The position numbers and the translations under genes are program-made. Positions 19,422 to 27,801 of a DNA stretch of 52,794 nucleotides are shown in pieces (the first letter of the stretch is position 1; every line of letters starts with the position of its first letter). This DNA is from Enhygromyxa salina (GTDB taxonomy: Bacteria > Myxococcota_A > Polyangia > Nannocystales > Nannocystaceae): assembly GCF_000737335.2 (NCBI RefSeq), contig NZ_JMCC02000065.1:1-52794 (forward strand), given 5' to 3'. The notes below the pieces were generated by a model, which was given only the letters and a program-made list of their open reading frames with translations, was not told the origin of the DNA and ran no database searches.

Positions 19422-22137
19422 CATTTACAACTTGATCTGGATCGTTCCTCCGCCGCCGGGCCCAACGATCGGCCCGGTCCCGCAGCGCAGCACGGCGACC
19501 GTGGCGGCCCGCCAGGCCCACACCCGCGGCGTGCTGCTGTTCCCGGCGTTCATGACCCCGCTGGTGTATCTGGAAGGTCGCGAGGCGGAGCCGTGGCTCG
19601 AGCTGTTGATTGCGACCGAGCTGGTCCTGACCCGCGAGATGGTCAACGACCAGCTCAAGATCTCGATGGGCCTGCGCAGCGAGAAGCCCGTCAGCGTCGC
19701 GCCGCTGTTCGCGGGCGCGGCCGGCAACATCGTGGTCGAGTCCGCCGGCGCGGTCGACGATGACGGCGAAGACATCATCGCGACCCACTCGAAGTTCTCG
19801 GGGATCCTGCACCCCTCGTACGGCGAGGCGCTGCGGGCCAAGAACGTCAAGAAGGTGTTCCGGGTCAAGATCCGGGCGACGGCGCTGCCGACCGAGTGCC
19901 CGGTCGCCGAGATCAACTACTCGTCGCGCGAGCGCAAGTGGACCGAGTACGGCCCGCATGAGGGTCGTGCCCAGCGGTACACGCGAATGGCCCGGGTCGG
20001 CAGCGAGCTCAGCGATCAAATGATCCGCGAGATGACCACCCGCCGGTTTGGCGCCGACAACAGCTCCAACCCCAACAGCCTGCCGGGCCGCGGTCGCTAC
20101 GCGTTCCCGATGCGCGGCAACACCGTCGACATCCAGCGGGTCGACCCCGAGCACCCGATCCAGTCCTACCACCCGGTGTTCGTGCTCACCGGCGACGACG
20201 CGGTCGCCTACGTCAACTTTGGCCACGTCTCGGACATCCACATCAACACCCGCTGGCAGCTGCTGGGCAAGAGCAACGCCCGGGTGATCGAGTACGGCGC
20301 GGGGCAATACGAGAACGAGTCGCCCGAGATCGGCGGCCTGCTCGCGGAGAACAACCGCAGCTTTCACGCGGTCCTGGGCCGGGTCGCGGGCGGCGAAGCC
20401 AACGCCGTGATCGTTGGCGGTGACATCATCGATCACATCCGCAACGCCTACGACCCGGAGGTCGTGCTCGAGCCCCACAACACGCCGCGCGAGATCTGGG
20501 ACGCGATGAACCTCGAGGGCAGCGCCTACACCCAGGCCACCTACCCCGTTGGCATCGATCTGCTCGCGTTCTACTCGTTCATCTTCGACGCGATGACGCG
20601 CCACTCCAAGCCGGTGTTTGGGATCACCGGCAACCACGACTGCTACGTCGACGCGTTTGGGATCTCGCCGCGCCTCAACGCCGAGGTCATGGCCAGCCGC
20701 ACCAACGAAGGTATCCCGGCGGATCTGAACTTGACCTTCTACGAGGCGCTGCTGGCTTTTGGGCCCAGCGCGGGTCTGCTGCGCAGCCCATCGAGCTCGT
20801 TTGACGCGGATTGGTTCGACTGGTTTCACCAGGTCCTGACCCCATTCAACGACTGGTGGTTCAAGTTCCCCCAGCAGTCGCTGGTTGGGCTGGGCTGGGG
20901 CACCAGCGAAGATCTCATTGATCCCTTTGGCGGCCAGTCGGGCGGGCACCTGCCCCGCTCGGACGACGCGATCTCGGACCCGCAGCTGGCCCTGCTGCAG
21001 CAAGCGGTCAACGACCGCGCCCAGCGTCGGGTCACCTTGACCTCGCACTTCACCTTCTTGAGCTACATCGAGGGCGAGCCGATGAACCCCGGTGGGGCCC
21101 GGAGCGCGCGCGGAACGTTTCGGCTCAACGCCAACACGCTGGGGACCGAAGACTACAGCCGGTTCGAGATGGGCACCTTCGAGACCAACCGCGCGACGCT
21201 GATGAACATGCTCGCGGGTCGGCAGATCCAGTGCGTGCTCACGGGCCACTCGCACCGCCGTGGCATGCACCTGCTCGGCGCCCGCAGCGGCAACGAGATC
21301 CCCGCGGACCTCTACGACACGGACCCTGGCAACCCCCACAACATGTGCCGGATCCCCGCGGCCCAGCCCAACGCCGAGCCGGTGATCATCGTGTCGGACT
21401 CGGGCGGGCCCTACCCTCGCTACAACCGAGACAATGAATTTCTGGGCTGGGGCTCGGACCGCCCCGGCGGCACGCTGGTGAAGTTCAGTCAAAACAGCGG
21501 CCGCGTGACCGATGTGCGCACGCTGACCGCGACCAATCGCAACAAGGCACGTGGGGCCGTGGTCATGGACTACGTGGATGTGTCGGCCGAGGGCGCGTTC
21601 ACCAACAACCGCATGCAGACCCAGAAGGTCCCGGCCGACGTCAACTCGGGCGCGGTCACCAGCGCGGCGCCGGTCTGGTACATCAACGCAAACCTGACCA
21701 CGCAGGTGCACACCACCTGGGGCATGTTCATTGAAAAGCTGATCTTCGCGGGCCGCCACGCCGGTCGCTGGATCCACGTGGAAGCTACCTACAACCGGCC
21801 CCGCAACGCGTTCGAGGTCCCCGTCGCGCAGACCGACGACTTTCGCCTGTGGCTGCGCAACGTGCTGCAACCAACACGCTACGTCTCGATCAAGATGGGC
21901 TCGCGCGACGCCTTCATCGCGGGTCGCTACGATTGGGCCAGCTACTGGAATTTCGAGGTCATGGCCCAGGCCATTTTCGAGCACCACCCCAACGCCCTCG
22001 GCCAGATGATCCGCTACGTCTCGTATCGAATCTTTCGGCCCCAGCGCGAGATCGAGATCACCGGCCGCAACGTTGCGTGGCGCGAGGCACCCAATTTCGA
22101 TTGGCGCATGGCCAACGACCCCAAATACGCACGCTGA
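19411..22137 (+). CDS. Large calcineurin-like metallophosphoesterase, candidate injected effector
   Basis: 908 residues. The full metallophosphoesterase motif set is present: GHVSDIHIN (D275, H277), VGGDIIDH (D338), GNHD (N408, H409), LTSHF (H546) and TGHSHRRG (H613, H615). A dinuclear-metal phosphodiesterase or phosphatase is therefore expected. Residues 1-265 form a separate N-terminal region (EPWLELLIATELVLTREMVNDQLKI) and residues from about 690 a C-terminal region; neither is recognised. No signal peptide, although most enzymes of this size and class in Gram-negatives are periplasmic; that fits non-Sec delivery. GTG 19411 overlaps the pentapeptide gene by 11 bp. No small gene follows that could be an immunity protein. 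The enzyme class is firm, the effector role is inferred. Confidence 0.8.
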   Translation: MARSIYNLIWIVPPPPGPTIGPVPQRSTATVAARQAHTRGVLLFPAFMTPLVYLEGREAEPWLELLIATELVLTREMVNDQLKISMGLRSEKPVSVAPLFAGAAGNIVVESAGAVDDDGEDIIATHSKFSGILHPSYGEALRAKNVKKVFRVKIRATALPTECPVAEINYSSRERKWTEYGPHEGRAQRYTRMARVGSELSDQMIREMTTRRFGADNSSNPNSLPGRGRYAFPMRGNTVDIQRVDPEHPIQSYHPVFVLTGDDAVAYVNFGHVSDIHINTRWQLLGKSNARVIEYGAGQYENESPEIGGLLAENNRSFHAVLGRVAGGEANAVIVGGDIIDHIRNAYDPEVVLEPHNTPREIWDAMNLEGSAYTQATYPVGIDLLAFYSFIFDAMTRHSKPVFGITGNHDCYVDAFGISPRLNAEVMASRTNEGIPADLNLTFYEALLAFGPSAGLLRSPSSSFDADWFDWFHQVLTPFNDWWFKFPQQSLVGLGWGTSEDLIDPFGGQSGGHLPRSDDAISDPQLALLQQAVNDRAQRRVTLTSHFTFLSYIEGEPMNPGGARSARGTFRLNANTLGTEDYSRFEMGTFETNRATLMNMLAGRQIQCVLTGHSHRRGMHLLGARSGNEIPADLYDTDPGNPHNMCRIPAAQPNAEPVIIVSDSGGPYPRYNRDNEFLGWGSDRPGGTLVKFSQNSGRVTDVRTLTATNRNKARGAVVMDYVDVSAEGAFTNNRMQTQKVPADVNSGAVTSAAPVWYINANLTTQVHTTWGMFIEKLIFAGRHAGRWIHVEATYNRPRNAFEVPVAQTDDFRLWLRNVLQPTRYVSIKMGSRDAFIAGRYDWASYWNFEVMAQAIFEHHPNALGQMIRYVSYRIFRPQREIEITGRNVAWREAPNFDWRMANDPKYAR

Positions 22138-22248
22138 GCTGACCGGGGCAAATCGCTACAGGCCGCGAAGCCAGAACGTATCGCTAGCGGCACCACGTGC
22201 GCGAAAACAGCCCTTTCCGAGGTGGCGTGGGTGGTATTGAATGCGAGT

Positions 22249-23646
22249 ATGTCCAAACGCTCTCTACATTTCCTTCCACTTACACTCGCGCTCGTTGTTG
22301 CCTGCACTGACGACACCACGCCATCCGACACGGTCGTCGCAACCGGCACCGAGACCACCGGCGATGGCGACGGCGACGGCGATCCAACCGGCGACGGAGA
22401 CGGCGATCCAACCGGCGATGGTGATGGCGACCCCGGTGACGGCGACGGTGACGGCGACCCGACCACCGGTCCCGATCCGGTGTGTGGCGACGGCATGGTC
22501 GAGGGTGACGAAGGCTGCGACGACGGTAACGACGTCGACACCGATGCGTGCACCAACGCCTGCGCAGTGGCGGCCTGCGGCGACGGTATCGTCCAAGATG
22601 GCGTCGACGAGTGTGACGATGGCAACGGTGAGGACGGCGATGACTGCACCAACGCCTGCACGATCGCGTTTTGTGGCGACGGCTCGGTGCAAGTGGGCGT
22701 TGAAGCCTGCGACGACGGCAACATGGAGGACGGCGACGGCTGCTCGGCGCTGTGCATGATGGAGACCTGCGGCGACGGGCTCCTGCAAGGCATGGAAGAG
22801 TGCGACGACGCCAACATGGTCGACACCGACGAGTGCACCAACATGTGCTTCAACGCGGTCTGTGGCGACATGGTCGTGTGGGAGAACATGGAAGAGTGCG
22901 ACGACGGCAACATGGATGACACCGACGACTGCGTGGGGATGTGCGTCGCCGCGACCTGTGGCGATGGCTTCGTCCAAGCCGGCGTTGAAGAGTGCGACGA
23001 CGCCAACATGGACGACACCGACGAGTGTCTGACCGCGTGCACCACCGCCGTTTGTGGCGATGGCTTCGTCCAGATGGGCGTCGAGCAGTGCGACGATGGC
23101 AACGTCGATCCCGGTGACGGCTGCTCGGACATCTGCGAGAGCGAGTCCAAGCTCGTGTTCATCACCAGCACCCTGCACACGGGCAACCTAGGTGGGCTCG
23201 CGGGCGCCGACGCGATCTGCAACACGCTCGCGGGCGACGCGGGCCTGCCGGGCACCTACATGGCCTGGCTGTCGACGGATGAAATGAATGGCACGCCGGC
23301 GACCCGCTTCACCCAGTCCGCTCAGCCCTACGTCAAGGTCGACGGGGTCCAGGTCGCGGACAACTGGGCCGATCTGATCGACGGCTCGATCGACAGCCCG
23401 ATCAACGTGACCGAGACCGGCGGTCCGCCGCCGATCGGCACCTTCACCTGCCAGGCGAGCTCGGCGTGGACCAACACCAACGCAGCGGGCGCGCTGTACC
23501 AAGCCGCCAACTCGTGCGGCAACTGGACGTCGACCACCGGTAGCGCGCTGTGGGGCTACCCAACCTCGATGACGGGCACCTGGACCATCGCGTGTCAGGG
23601 CGGCTCGTGTGCGTGGGAGGAGCCGTTCTACTGCTTCCAGCAGTAA
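22249..23646 (+). CDS. Lipoprotein with GD linker, seven DUF4215 repeats and a DUF1554-like C-terminus
   Basis: 465 residues. Lipoprotein signal with Cys19 (LALVVACTDD), GD/PT linker at residues 38-71, then seven Cys-rich repeats of the form xCGDGxxxxGxExCDDGN...C...C (for example ACGDGIVQDGVDECDDGN). These occur in many myxobacterial surface proteins. The C-terminal domain (KLVFITSTLHTGNLGGLAGADAICNTLA...TYMAWLS...W...CAWEEPFYCFQQ) matches the DUF1554 type known from Leptospira and myxobacteria. The ATG at 22249 was preferred because it gives the signal peptide directly. It is monocistronic and convergent with the M19-like gene across a repeat-filled gap and a terminator. Function unknown, probably a surface binding protein. 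Confidence 0.85.
   Translation: MSKRSLHFLPLTLALVVACTDDTTPSDTVVATGTETTGDGDGDGDPTGDGDGDPTGDGDGDPGDGDGDGDPTTGPDPVCGDGMVEGDEGCDDGNDVDTDACTNACAVAACGDGIVQDGVDECDDGNGEDGDDCTNACTIAFCGDGSVQVGVEACDDGNMEDGDGCSALCMMETCGDGLLQGMEECDDANMVDTDECTNMCFNAVCGDMVVWENMEECDDGNMDDTDDCVGMCVAATCGDGFVQAGVEECDDANMDDTDECLTACTTAVCGDGFVQMGVEQCDDGNVDPGDGCSDICESESKLVFITSTLHTGNLGGLAGADAICNTLAGDAGLPGTYMAWLSTDEMNGTPATRFTQSAQPYVKVDGVQVADNWADLIDGSIDSPINVTETGGPPPIGTFTCQASSAWTNTNAAGALYQAANSCGNWTSTTGSALWGYPTSMTGTWTIACQGGSCAWEEPFYCFQQ
22360..22461 (+). repeat. In-frame GD/PT-encoding repeat
   Basis: Blocks of (GD)3-4 joined by PT or P encode residues 38-71 of the DUF4215/DUF1554 lipoprotein, with the same codon pattern as at 2007-2126. 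Confidence 0.9.
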
Positions 23647-23648
23647 TG

Positions 23649-23846
23649 ACCCCCACATAGACCTTCGCACTGCGCCGACTGCAGCCGCTTCGCGTCTGGT
23701 CCTCTTTGGACCCCCACGAGCACCTTCGCACTGCGCCGACTGCAGCCGCTGGCGCGTCTGGTCGCTTCGCTCCTCGGGGCCGTTTGTTCGCATCCGTATG
23801 TGTGGCCCCCTAGAAGGGGGCTCGGGTGGCTTCGGCGGACGTGTAC
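23649..23846 (+). repeat. Dispersed intergenic repeat, family A (one partial and one full copy)
   Basis: A partial unit (23649-23708) and a full unit (23709-23846) share cttcgcactgcgccgactgc and gaccccca blocks. The full unit also contains a gtttgttcgc block, a gtgtggccccctagaagggg hairpin core and ggcttcggcgga. The same unit occurs twice in inverse orientation at 40471-40740. In both places the edge (atgacccccacat) begins within a few to about 20 bases after a stop codon. No ORF in it has coding character. Confidence 0.85.
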
Positions 23847-23989
23847 AGGTGCTTCGCTGACTGCAGGTGCTTCGCTGACTGCAGGGCTTCGCCGACTGCG
23901 GGTGCTTCGCTGACTGCGGGTGCTTCGCTGACTGCGGGTGCTTCGCTGACTGCGGGTGCTTCGCTGACTGTAGGTGCTTCGCTCTTCGG
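23847..23989 (+). repeat. 18-bp tandem repeat array (about eight units)
   Basis: Units of the type gggtgcttcgctgactgc recur at 23847, 23865, 23883 (17 bp), 23900, 23918, 23936, 23954 and a diverged 23972. The core cttcgcTgactgc is one base off the cttcgcCgactgc core of the adjacent family A repeat, so the array probably arose from it by local amplification. Confidence 0.9.
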
Positions 23990-24023
23990 GGGCGCGCAGT
24001 GCACGGGAAAACCTAGGTAGCCT

Positions 24024-24074
24024 ACATACAACAACGGGGATGGGACGCACGCGTCCATCCCCGTTGTTGTATGT
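24024..24074. terminator. Strong bidirectional terminator-like hairpin
   Basis: Perfect 20-bp inverted repeat (24024-24043 and 24055-24074) with an 11-nt loop lies between two converging genes, 12 bp from the M19-like stop. No long U run follows on either strand, but stem length and placement make a transcription barrier or Rho-independent-like terminator the best reading. Confidence 0.8.
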
Positions 24075-24086
24075 GGGTGTTTGAGC

Positions 24087-26051
24087 TCAGTCGCACGTGC
24101 CTTGCGGCGAGCCGCAGTCGCCCGCGCCCGAGCAGCTGCCGCTCTCGCACTCGGCGTCGAACCGGCAGGCCTCCCCGGGCAGCAGCGCGCCGGGACAGTA
24201 GGGATCATCGCACTCGGTCGGCAGCGCCGCGCGGCGCTCGAAGTGTGACGGCAGCACGGTCACGCCCGAGACGTCGACCTCGAACCCTTCGTCGACCGGC
24301 CCGCTGCGCGGGGCGCTTGCCCGCTCCCACATCACGACGAAGTCGTTGGCGGAGCCACGCAGCGCCTCGGTGTCGACGCCGTGCTGATCGAGATCGTCGA
24401 GCAGATCGCCGAGCAGCCCCACGTCGCCAAGGCCATGATCGTCGAAGCTGCTGCCGATCTCGCCGGGGCCCGCGAGCCGCTCGTCGCGAGCTTGGCACTG
24501 GGCCTCTTCGGCGAACGAGGCCGAGCACGCGTCGGGCCCGAAGCGCGGGCGAGTCTGCTGGATGAAGCCGTTGAAGTCCGAGCCCAGCCCAATCGCAACA
24601 CCAAGGCCCTGGCGCCCGAATTCATAGGCCTGCGCGAACGAGCGGGACGAGCCGTGGCAGGTGTTGGTCACGCCCGCGGGCTCGTAGGTGTTGACCTCTT
24701 CATGGGCCGTGCGCAGCCCGATCATGCCGCCGGTCTCTCGCACCATGCTCATGATCCAGGCGGGGCTGGTCTTCTCTTCCTTGCCCTTGGCCGGCAGCAT
24801 GATCTCGCGAAAGTGCGCGTGTGACAGGTACAGCGGGTAGTAGTCGTGCTCGACCGAGAGATCGTAGACGTCGCGGGTCAGCGCCTCGGACATGTGGGCC
24901 ATGTCGATCAACATCCCGCGCGAGATCATCTCTGTCAGCAGCGCCCGCCCCTCTTCGGTCAAGCCCTTGACGTTGCGGCAGTTGGCGTCGACGTCGAAGC
25001 CAAGGGTCACGCTCTGGGTGGTGATGCCGCAGTCGGTGTCGATGTGGCAGCTCTCCTCGAACTGCGCGATGTGAAAGATGCTGTTGTGCGGCGCGGCGCC
25101 GCCGAAGCGATTGTCGAGCTGGTGCACGATCTGCAGGGTCCGGACGCCAAGCGCGTAGACCTCGTCGAGCTGCTGCAACCAGTCGCCGTCGCCGAACACA
25201 TGCGAGGCCTCGATGCTCAACACCAGCGCGAGCTTGTCCTCGCTGACGATCCGCCGGGCATCCTCGGCGCTCAGGGCGATCTCGACCCAGTCGTTGGCGG
25301 CCGCGAAGTCATTGGCCTTTTGCAGCTGCACGCGGACATCGTCCATCTCGTCGCACTGCGGGCGATCCACGTTCTGGGGTGGGATCGCCCGACACAGCCA
25401 GTCCAAGGTCACGGCCGAGACCACCGAGATCCGCAGGCCAGAGTCGTAGGCCTCGTGCAGCCAGCCCTCCCACGACTGCTGATGAGCGATCACATCCCAG
25501 CGCGGCCAGTCTTCGAGCTCGGGCCAGCCGTCGGTGCGATCGAGGTGAATGCCCGTGTCGCCGGTGCTGCCTGGAATGCTGGCGATCAACTCCGAGATCC
25601 CCAGACCACCGAGGGTCAGCACCGCCTGCAGCAGCGGGACCTGAGCCGCCGCCTCTTGCAGCGTGGCGTCGTCGCAATTGACGAACAAGCTGGACAGCTC
25701 GTCTTTCAGCCGGGCGTGGTCACCCGGCTCGCCGCCGTCACACAGCGCGAGCGCGACCTCGGCCGCGCCGGTGGCGTCACCGTGGAGCCACCCGCCGCCG
25801 AACGCATCCTCGGCGAACATGTGCAGGTGCAGATCCGCGTAGCCGTCGAGCGCTGGCAACGGCTCGCCGGTGTCGCCCGACTCTGCCGTCTGCGCCGTCT
25901 CCGACCCAAGGCTCTCGCTCGCGGCGTGGGTGTCCGCGGGCGCCGGGTCCGGCGTGCAGGCGGTCAGCGCGGCCCCGAGCAGCGTGACGAGGGACGTGAG
26001 CGAGATGGGCGACATGGGCGACATGGGCGAGACTCGGGCTGGCGGCTGCAT
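24087..26051 (-). CDS. Lipoprotein of the peptidase M19 (membrane dipeptidase) family
   Basis: 654 residues, longer than the usual 330-400 because of insertions and a Cys-rich tail (CRFDAECESGSCSGAGDCG). Lipobox LTAC with Cys32. Family landmarks appear in order: YADLHLHMF (HxH where M19 enzymes normally have HxD), LVLSIEASHVFG (bridging Glu), LYALGVR-like YALGVRTLQIVHQLDNRFGG, GLTEEGRALLTEMISRGMLIDMAHMSE (metal His), LYLSHAH (metal His) and GLGSDFNGF (active-site Asp). A zinc-dependent dipeptidase or related amidohydrolase on the cell surface is likely; the HxH change may alter metal or substrate. ATG 26051 gives a proper lipoprotein signal with an MSP-MSP repeat; the frame extends to 26126. 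Divergent from folA. Confidence 0.82.
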   Translation of the reverse strand: MQPPARVSPMSPMSPISLTSLVTLLGAALTACTPDPAPADTHAASESLGSETAQTAESGDTGEPLPALDGYADLHLHMFAEDAFGGGWLHGDATGAAEVALALCDGGEPGDHARLKDELSSLFVNCDDATLQEAAAQVPLLQAVLTLGGLGISELIASIPGSTGDTGIHLDRTDGWPELEDWPRWDVIAHQQSWEGWLHEAYDSGLRISVVSAVTLDWLCRAIPPQNVDRPQCDEMDDVRVQLQKANDFAAANDWVEIALSAEDARRIVSEDKLALVLSIEASHVFGDGDWLQQLDEVYALGVRTLQIVHQLDNRFGGAAPHNSIFHIAQFEESCHIDTDCGITTQSVTLGFDVDANCRNVKGLTEEGRALLTEMISRGMLIDMAHMSEALTRDVYDLSVEHDYYPLYLSHAHFREIMLPAKGKEEKTSPAWIMSMVRETGGMIGLRTAHEEVNTYEPAGVTNTCHGSSRSFAQAYEFGRQGLGVAIGLGSDFNGFIQQTRPRFGPDACSASFAEEAQCQARDERLAGPGEIGSSFDDHGLGDVGLLGDLLDDLDQHGVDTEALRGSANDFVVMWERASAPRSGPVDEGFEVDVSGVTVLPSHFERRAALPTECDDPYCPGALLPGEACRFDAECESGSCSGAGDCGSPQGTCD

Positions 26052-26199
26052 CGCCGGCAGTCTACACGCCGTGCCGCCCAGCGCAGCACCCGCCCGTGTT
26101 CCCCCCAAACTGGCGCCGGTGCGCACGAATGGCGCAGCCGGGCCGCGTCAACAGCGACCCGAGTAGCAGGACAACCGGGCCACCAGGCATGCTCCGGCC

Positions 26200-26706
26200 A
26201 TGCGCATCGCCTTGATCGCCGCGGCGTCGGACAACGACGTGATCGGCCGTGACAACGATCTGCCCTGGCACCTGCCCGACGACTTTCGCCACTTCAAGCG
26301 CACGACCAAGGGTCACCACGTGATCATGGGCCGGCGCACCTGGGAGTCGCAGGGTCGAAAGCCGCTACCGGGCCGCGTCAACATCGTGGTCAGCTCGCAG
26401 ACCGAGTACGAGACCCCAGGCGCGACGCGGGTGCGGTCACTCGACGAGGGCCTCGAGATCGCTCGGGCAGCGAGCGACGATGAGGTGTTCGTGATCGGCG
26501 GGACCCGGCTCTACGCCGAGGCGCTCTCGAGCGCGGACCGCATCTACCTGACCCGCGTCCACACCCAGCTCGAAGGCGACGCCCACTTTCCACCCTACGA
26601 CCCAGGGCAGTGGCGAGAGGTCGGCCGCGAACCACATCCGGCCGACGCCCGCCACGCCCACGCGTTCACGATCTTGACCCTCGATCGAGGGTCGCGCCCG
26701 CGTTGA
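26200..26706 (+). CDS. folA: Dihydrofolate reductase
   Basis: 168 residues, normal length. Reduces dihydrofolate to tetrahydrofolate with NADPH, regenerating the cofactor used by ThyA. Diagnostic segments: MRIALIAAASDNDVIGRDND, LPWHLPDDFRHFKRTTKG with the acidic active-site residue, HHVIMGRRTWES, the NADPH-binding VIGGTRLYAEAL and YLTRVH...GDAHFPPYD. ATG start follows a short G+A-poor leader. It stands alone, divergent from the M19-like gene and followed by a hairpin. Confidence 0.95.
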   Translation: MRIALIAAASDNDVIGRDNDLPWHLPDDFRHFKRTTKGHHVIMGRRTWESQGRKPLPGRVNIVVSSQTEYETPGATRVRSLDEGLEIARAASDDEVFVIGGTRLYAEALSSADRIYLTRVHTQLEGDAHFPPYDPGQWREVGREPHPADARHAHAFTILTLDRGSRPR

Positions 26707-26741
26707 CCCCCGGCGGTCACGGCACTGAACACGGAGCCCGT

Positions 26742-26781
26742 AGGTTCGACGCGCTGCCGGTTTTTAGCGTCGCGCGAACCT
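26742..26781 (+). terminator. Hairpin after folA, possible terminator
   Basis: aggttc/gaacct (26742-26747, 26776-26781) continues as gacgc/gcgtc (26748-26752, 26767-26771) with a 4-nt bulge, and the loop contains ttttta. It starts 36 bp after the folA stop and ends 46 bp before the next start. Confidence 0.45.
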
Positions 26782-26826
26782 GCGCGATATGTGTGCTCGT
26801 GAATCAGCGGCGGACGAGTCGACGCG

Positions 26827-27606
26827 ATGTTGCAGTACCCATACGTAGATCAGCACTATGTCCCCCACGTCCAGCCGGCGCGGGCGAGCGCCCAGGTGCA
26901 CCGGAACGTGCGGGCGCTGTTGTCCGACGAGCTCGACGCGACCGCGCAGCTCGGCTTCTTGATCGAGTTCAGCGCGCTCGGGGTCCGGCTGCTGCGGCCC
27001 GTCGAGGACTCGCTCGCACGCGCTGCGCTGGTGTGCGTCGCGGTCGGCCTCGATGCGCTCGGCGACGAGCTGCAGCGGCTTGGCACCCAGGCCGCCCAGC
27101 GCCGCTTGCTGCTCATCGATGATCTGGTCCAGCTCGCCCAGCTGTGGCGCGAGCAGGTCAGCAGCGCCGGTCGGGGTCTCGATCTCGCCGCGCTCGTGCG
27201 CCGGACACCGCCCGATGTCGCGCACCGCCACGCGCAGCTGCGCGAGGCCGCCTCGGCTGACGAGCTCCCGCTCGCGGCGTTGGGTGTCGAGCTCGAGCTT
27301 GGGCAATTTGCGGTGAGCGTGGGACCCCAGCTCATGCGCGCGTGCGAGCGCAAGCTCGGGGCCCAGGTGTTCGTTGGTCTGAGCTATCTGCAAGCCCGCA
27401 CCGACCACGCGGCGCTCGGGACCGACCGTCTGCACGCGCGCCTCGATGATCTGCTGCGGGCGGCGCCCGAGCTTGGGCAGTCGATCGCTAGTGCGGGGGC
27501 CCAAGCTCTCCGCGCGCACATCGAAGTGCTCGGCGCTTGCATCAGTCGGGGCCGGCACCTGATCGAGAACGACGTGCTCGAGACCGCGTCGCGCCTGAGC
27601 GCCTGA
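26827..27606 (+). CDS. Uncharacterised all-helical protein, possibly heme-oxygenase/TenA-like
   Basis: 259 residues with strongly GC-rich third positions in this frame, so clearly coding. No signal peptide or membrane span. The sequence is long amphipathic helices (QVHRNVRALLSDELDATAQLGFLIEFSALGVRLL, RRLLLIDDLVQLAQLWREQV, DRLHARLDDLLRAAPELG). The spacing of acidic and His residues recalls small heme-oxygenase-like four-helix proteins, but no metal-ligand set is certain. I do not recognise the family with confidence. It lies between folA and the universal-stress-protein operon with 120-200 bp on either side and probably has its own promoter. Confidence 0.55.
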   Translation: MLQYPYVDQHYVPHVQPARASAQVHRNVRALLSDELDATAQLGFLIEFSALGVRLLRPVEDSLARAALVCVAVGLDALGDELQRLGTQAAQRRLLLIDDLVQLAQLWREQVSSAGRGLDLAALVRRTPPDVAHRHAQLREAASADELPLAALGVELELGQFAVSVGPQLMRACERKLGAQVFVGLSYLQARTDHAALGTDRLHARLDDLLRAAPELGQSIASAGAQALRAHIEVLGACISRGRHLIENDVLETASRLSA

Positions 27607-27801
27607 ACGGCTGCCGACGTCTACTGAATGGACGTAGCGAAGTCTCGGGGCTCGGGATAGCAACGAAGTTCAACCAGCTCGCACAGGACTCGATCTCGCC
27701 GCCGCAGCGGGTCGTCGAGCTGTGCACCAGATCGCCCTGGCTGAACGAGGCGGCGCGCGCTTGGTCGTGCTCGCGCGGACGCGGTACCATTGGCGTCCTG
27801 C

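Noticed and set aside
23847..23989. CRISPR-like array
   Set aside because: 18-bp units abut without unique spacers; no cas genes nearby. It is a simple tandem repeat.
26764..27663. 299-codon open frame on the minus strand
   Set aside because: It is the antisense shadow of the GC3-rich plus-strand gene at 26827-27606.
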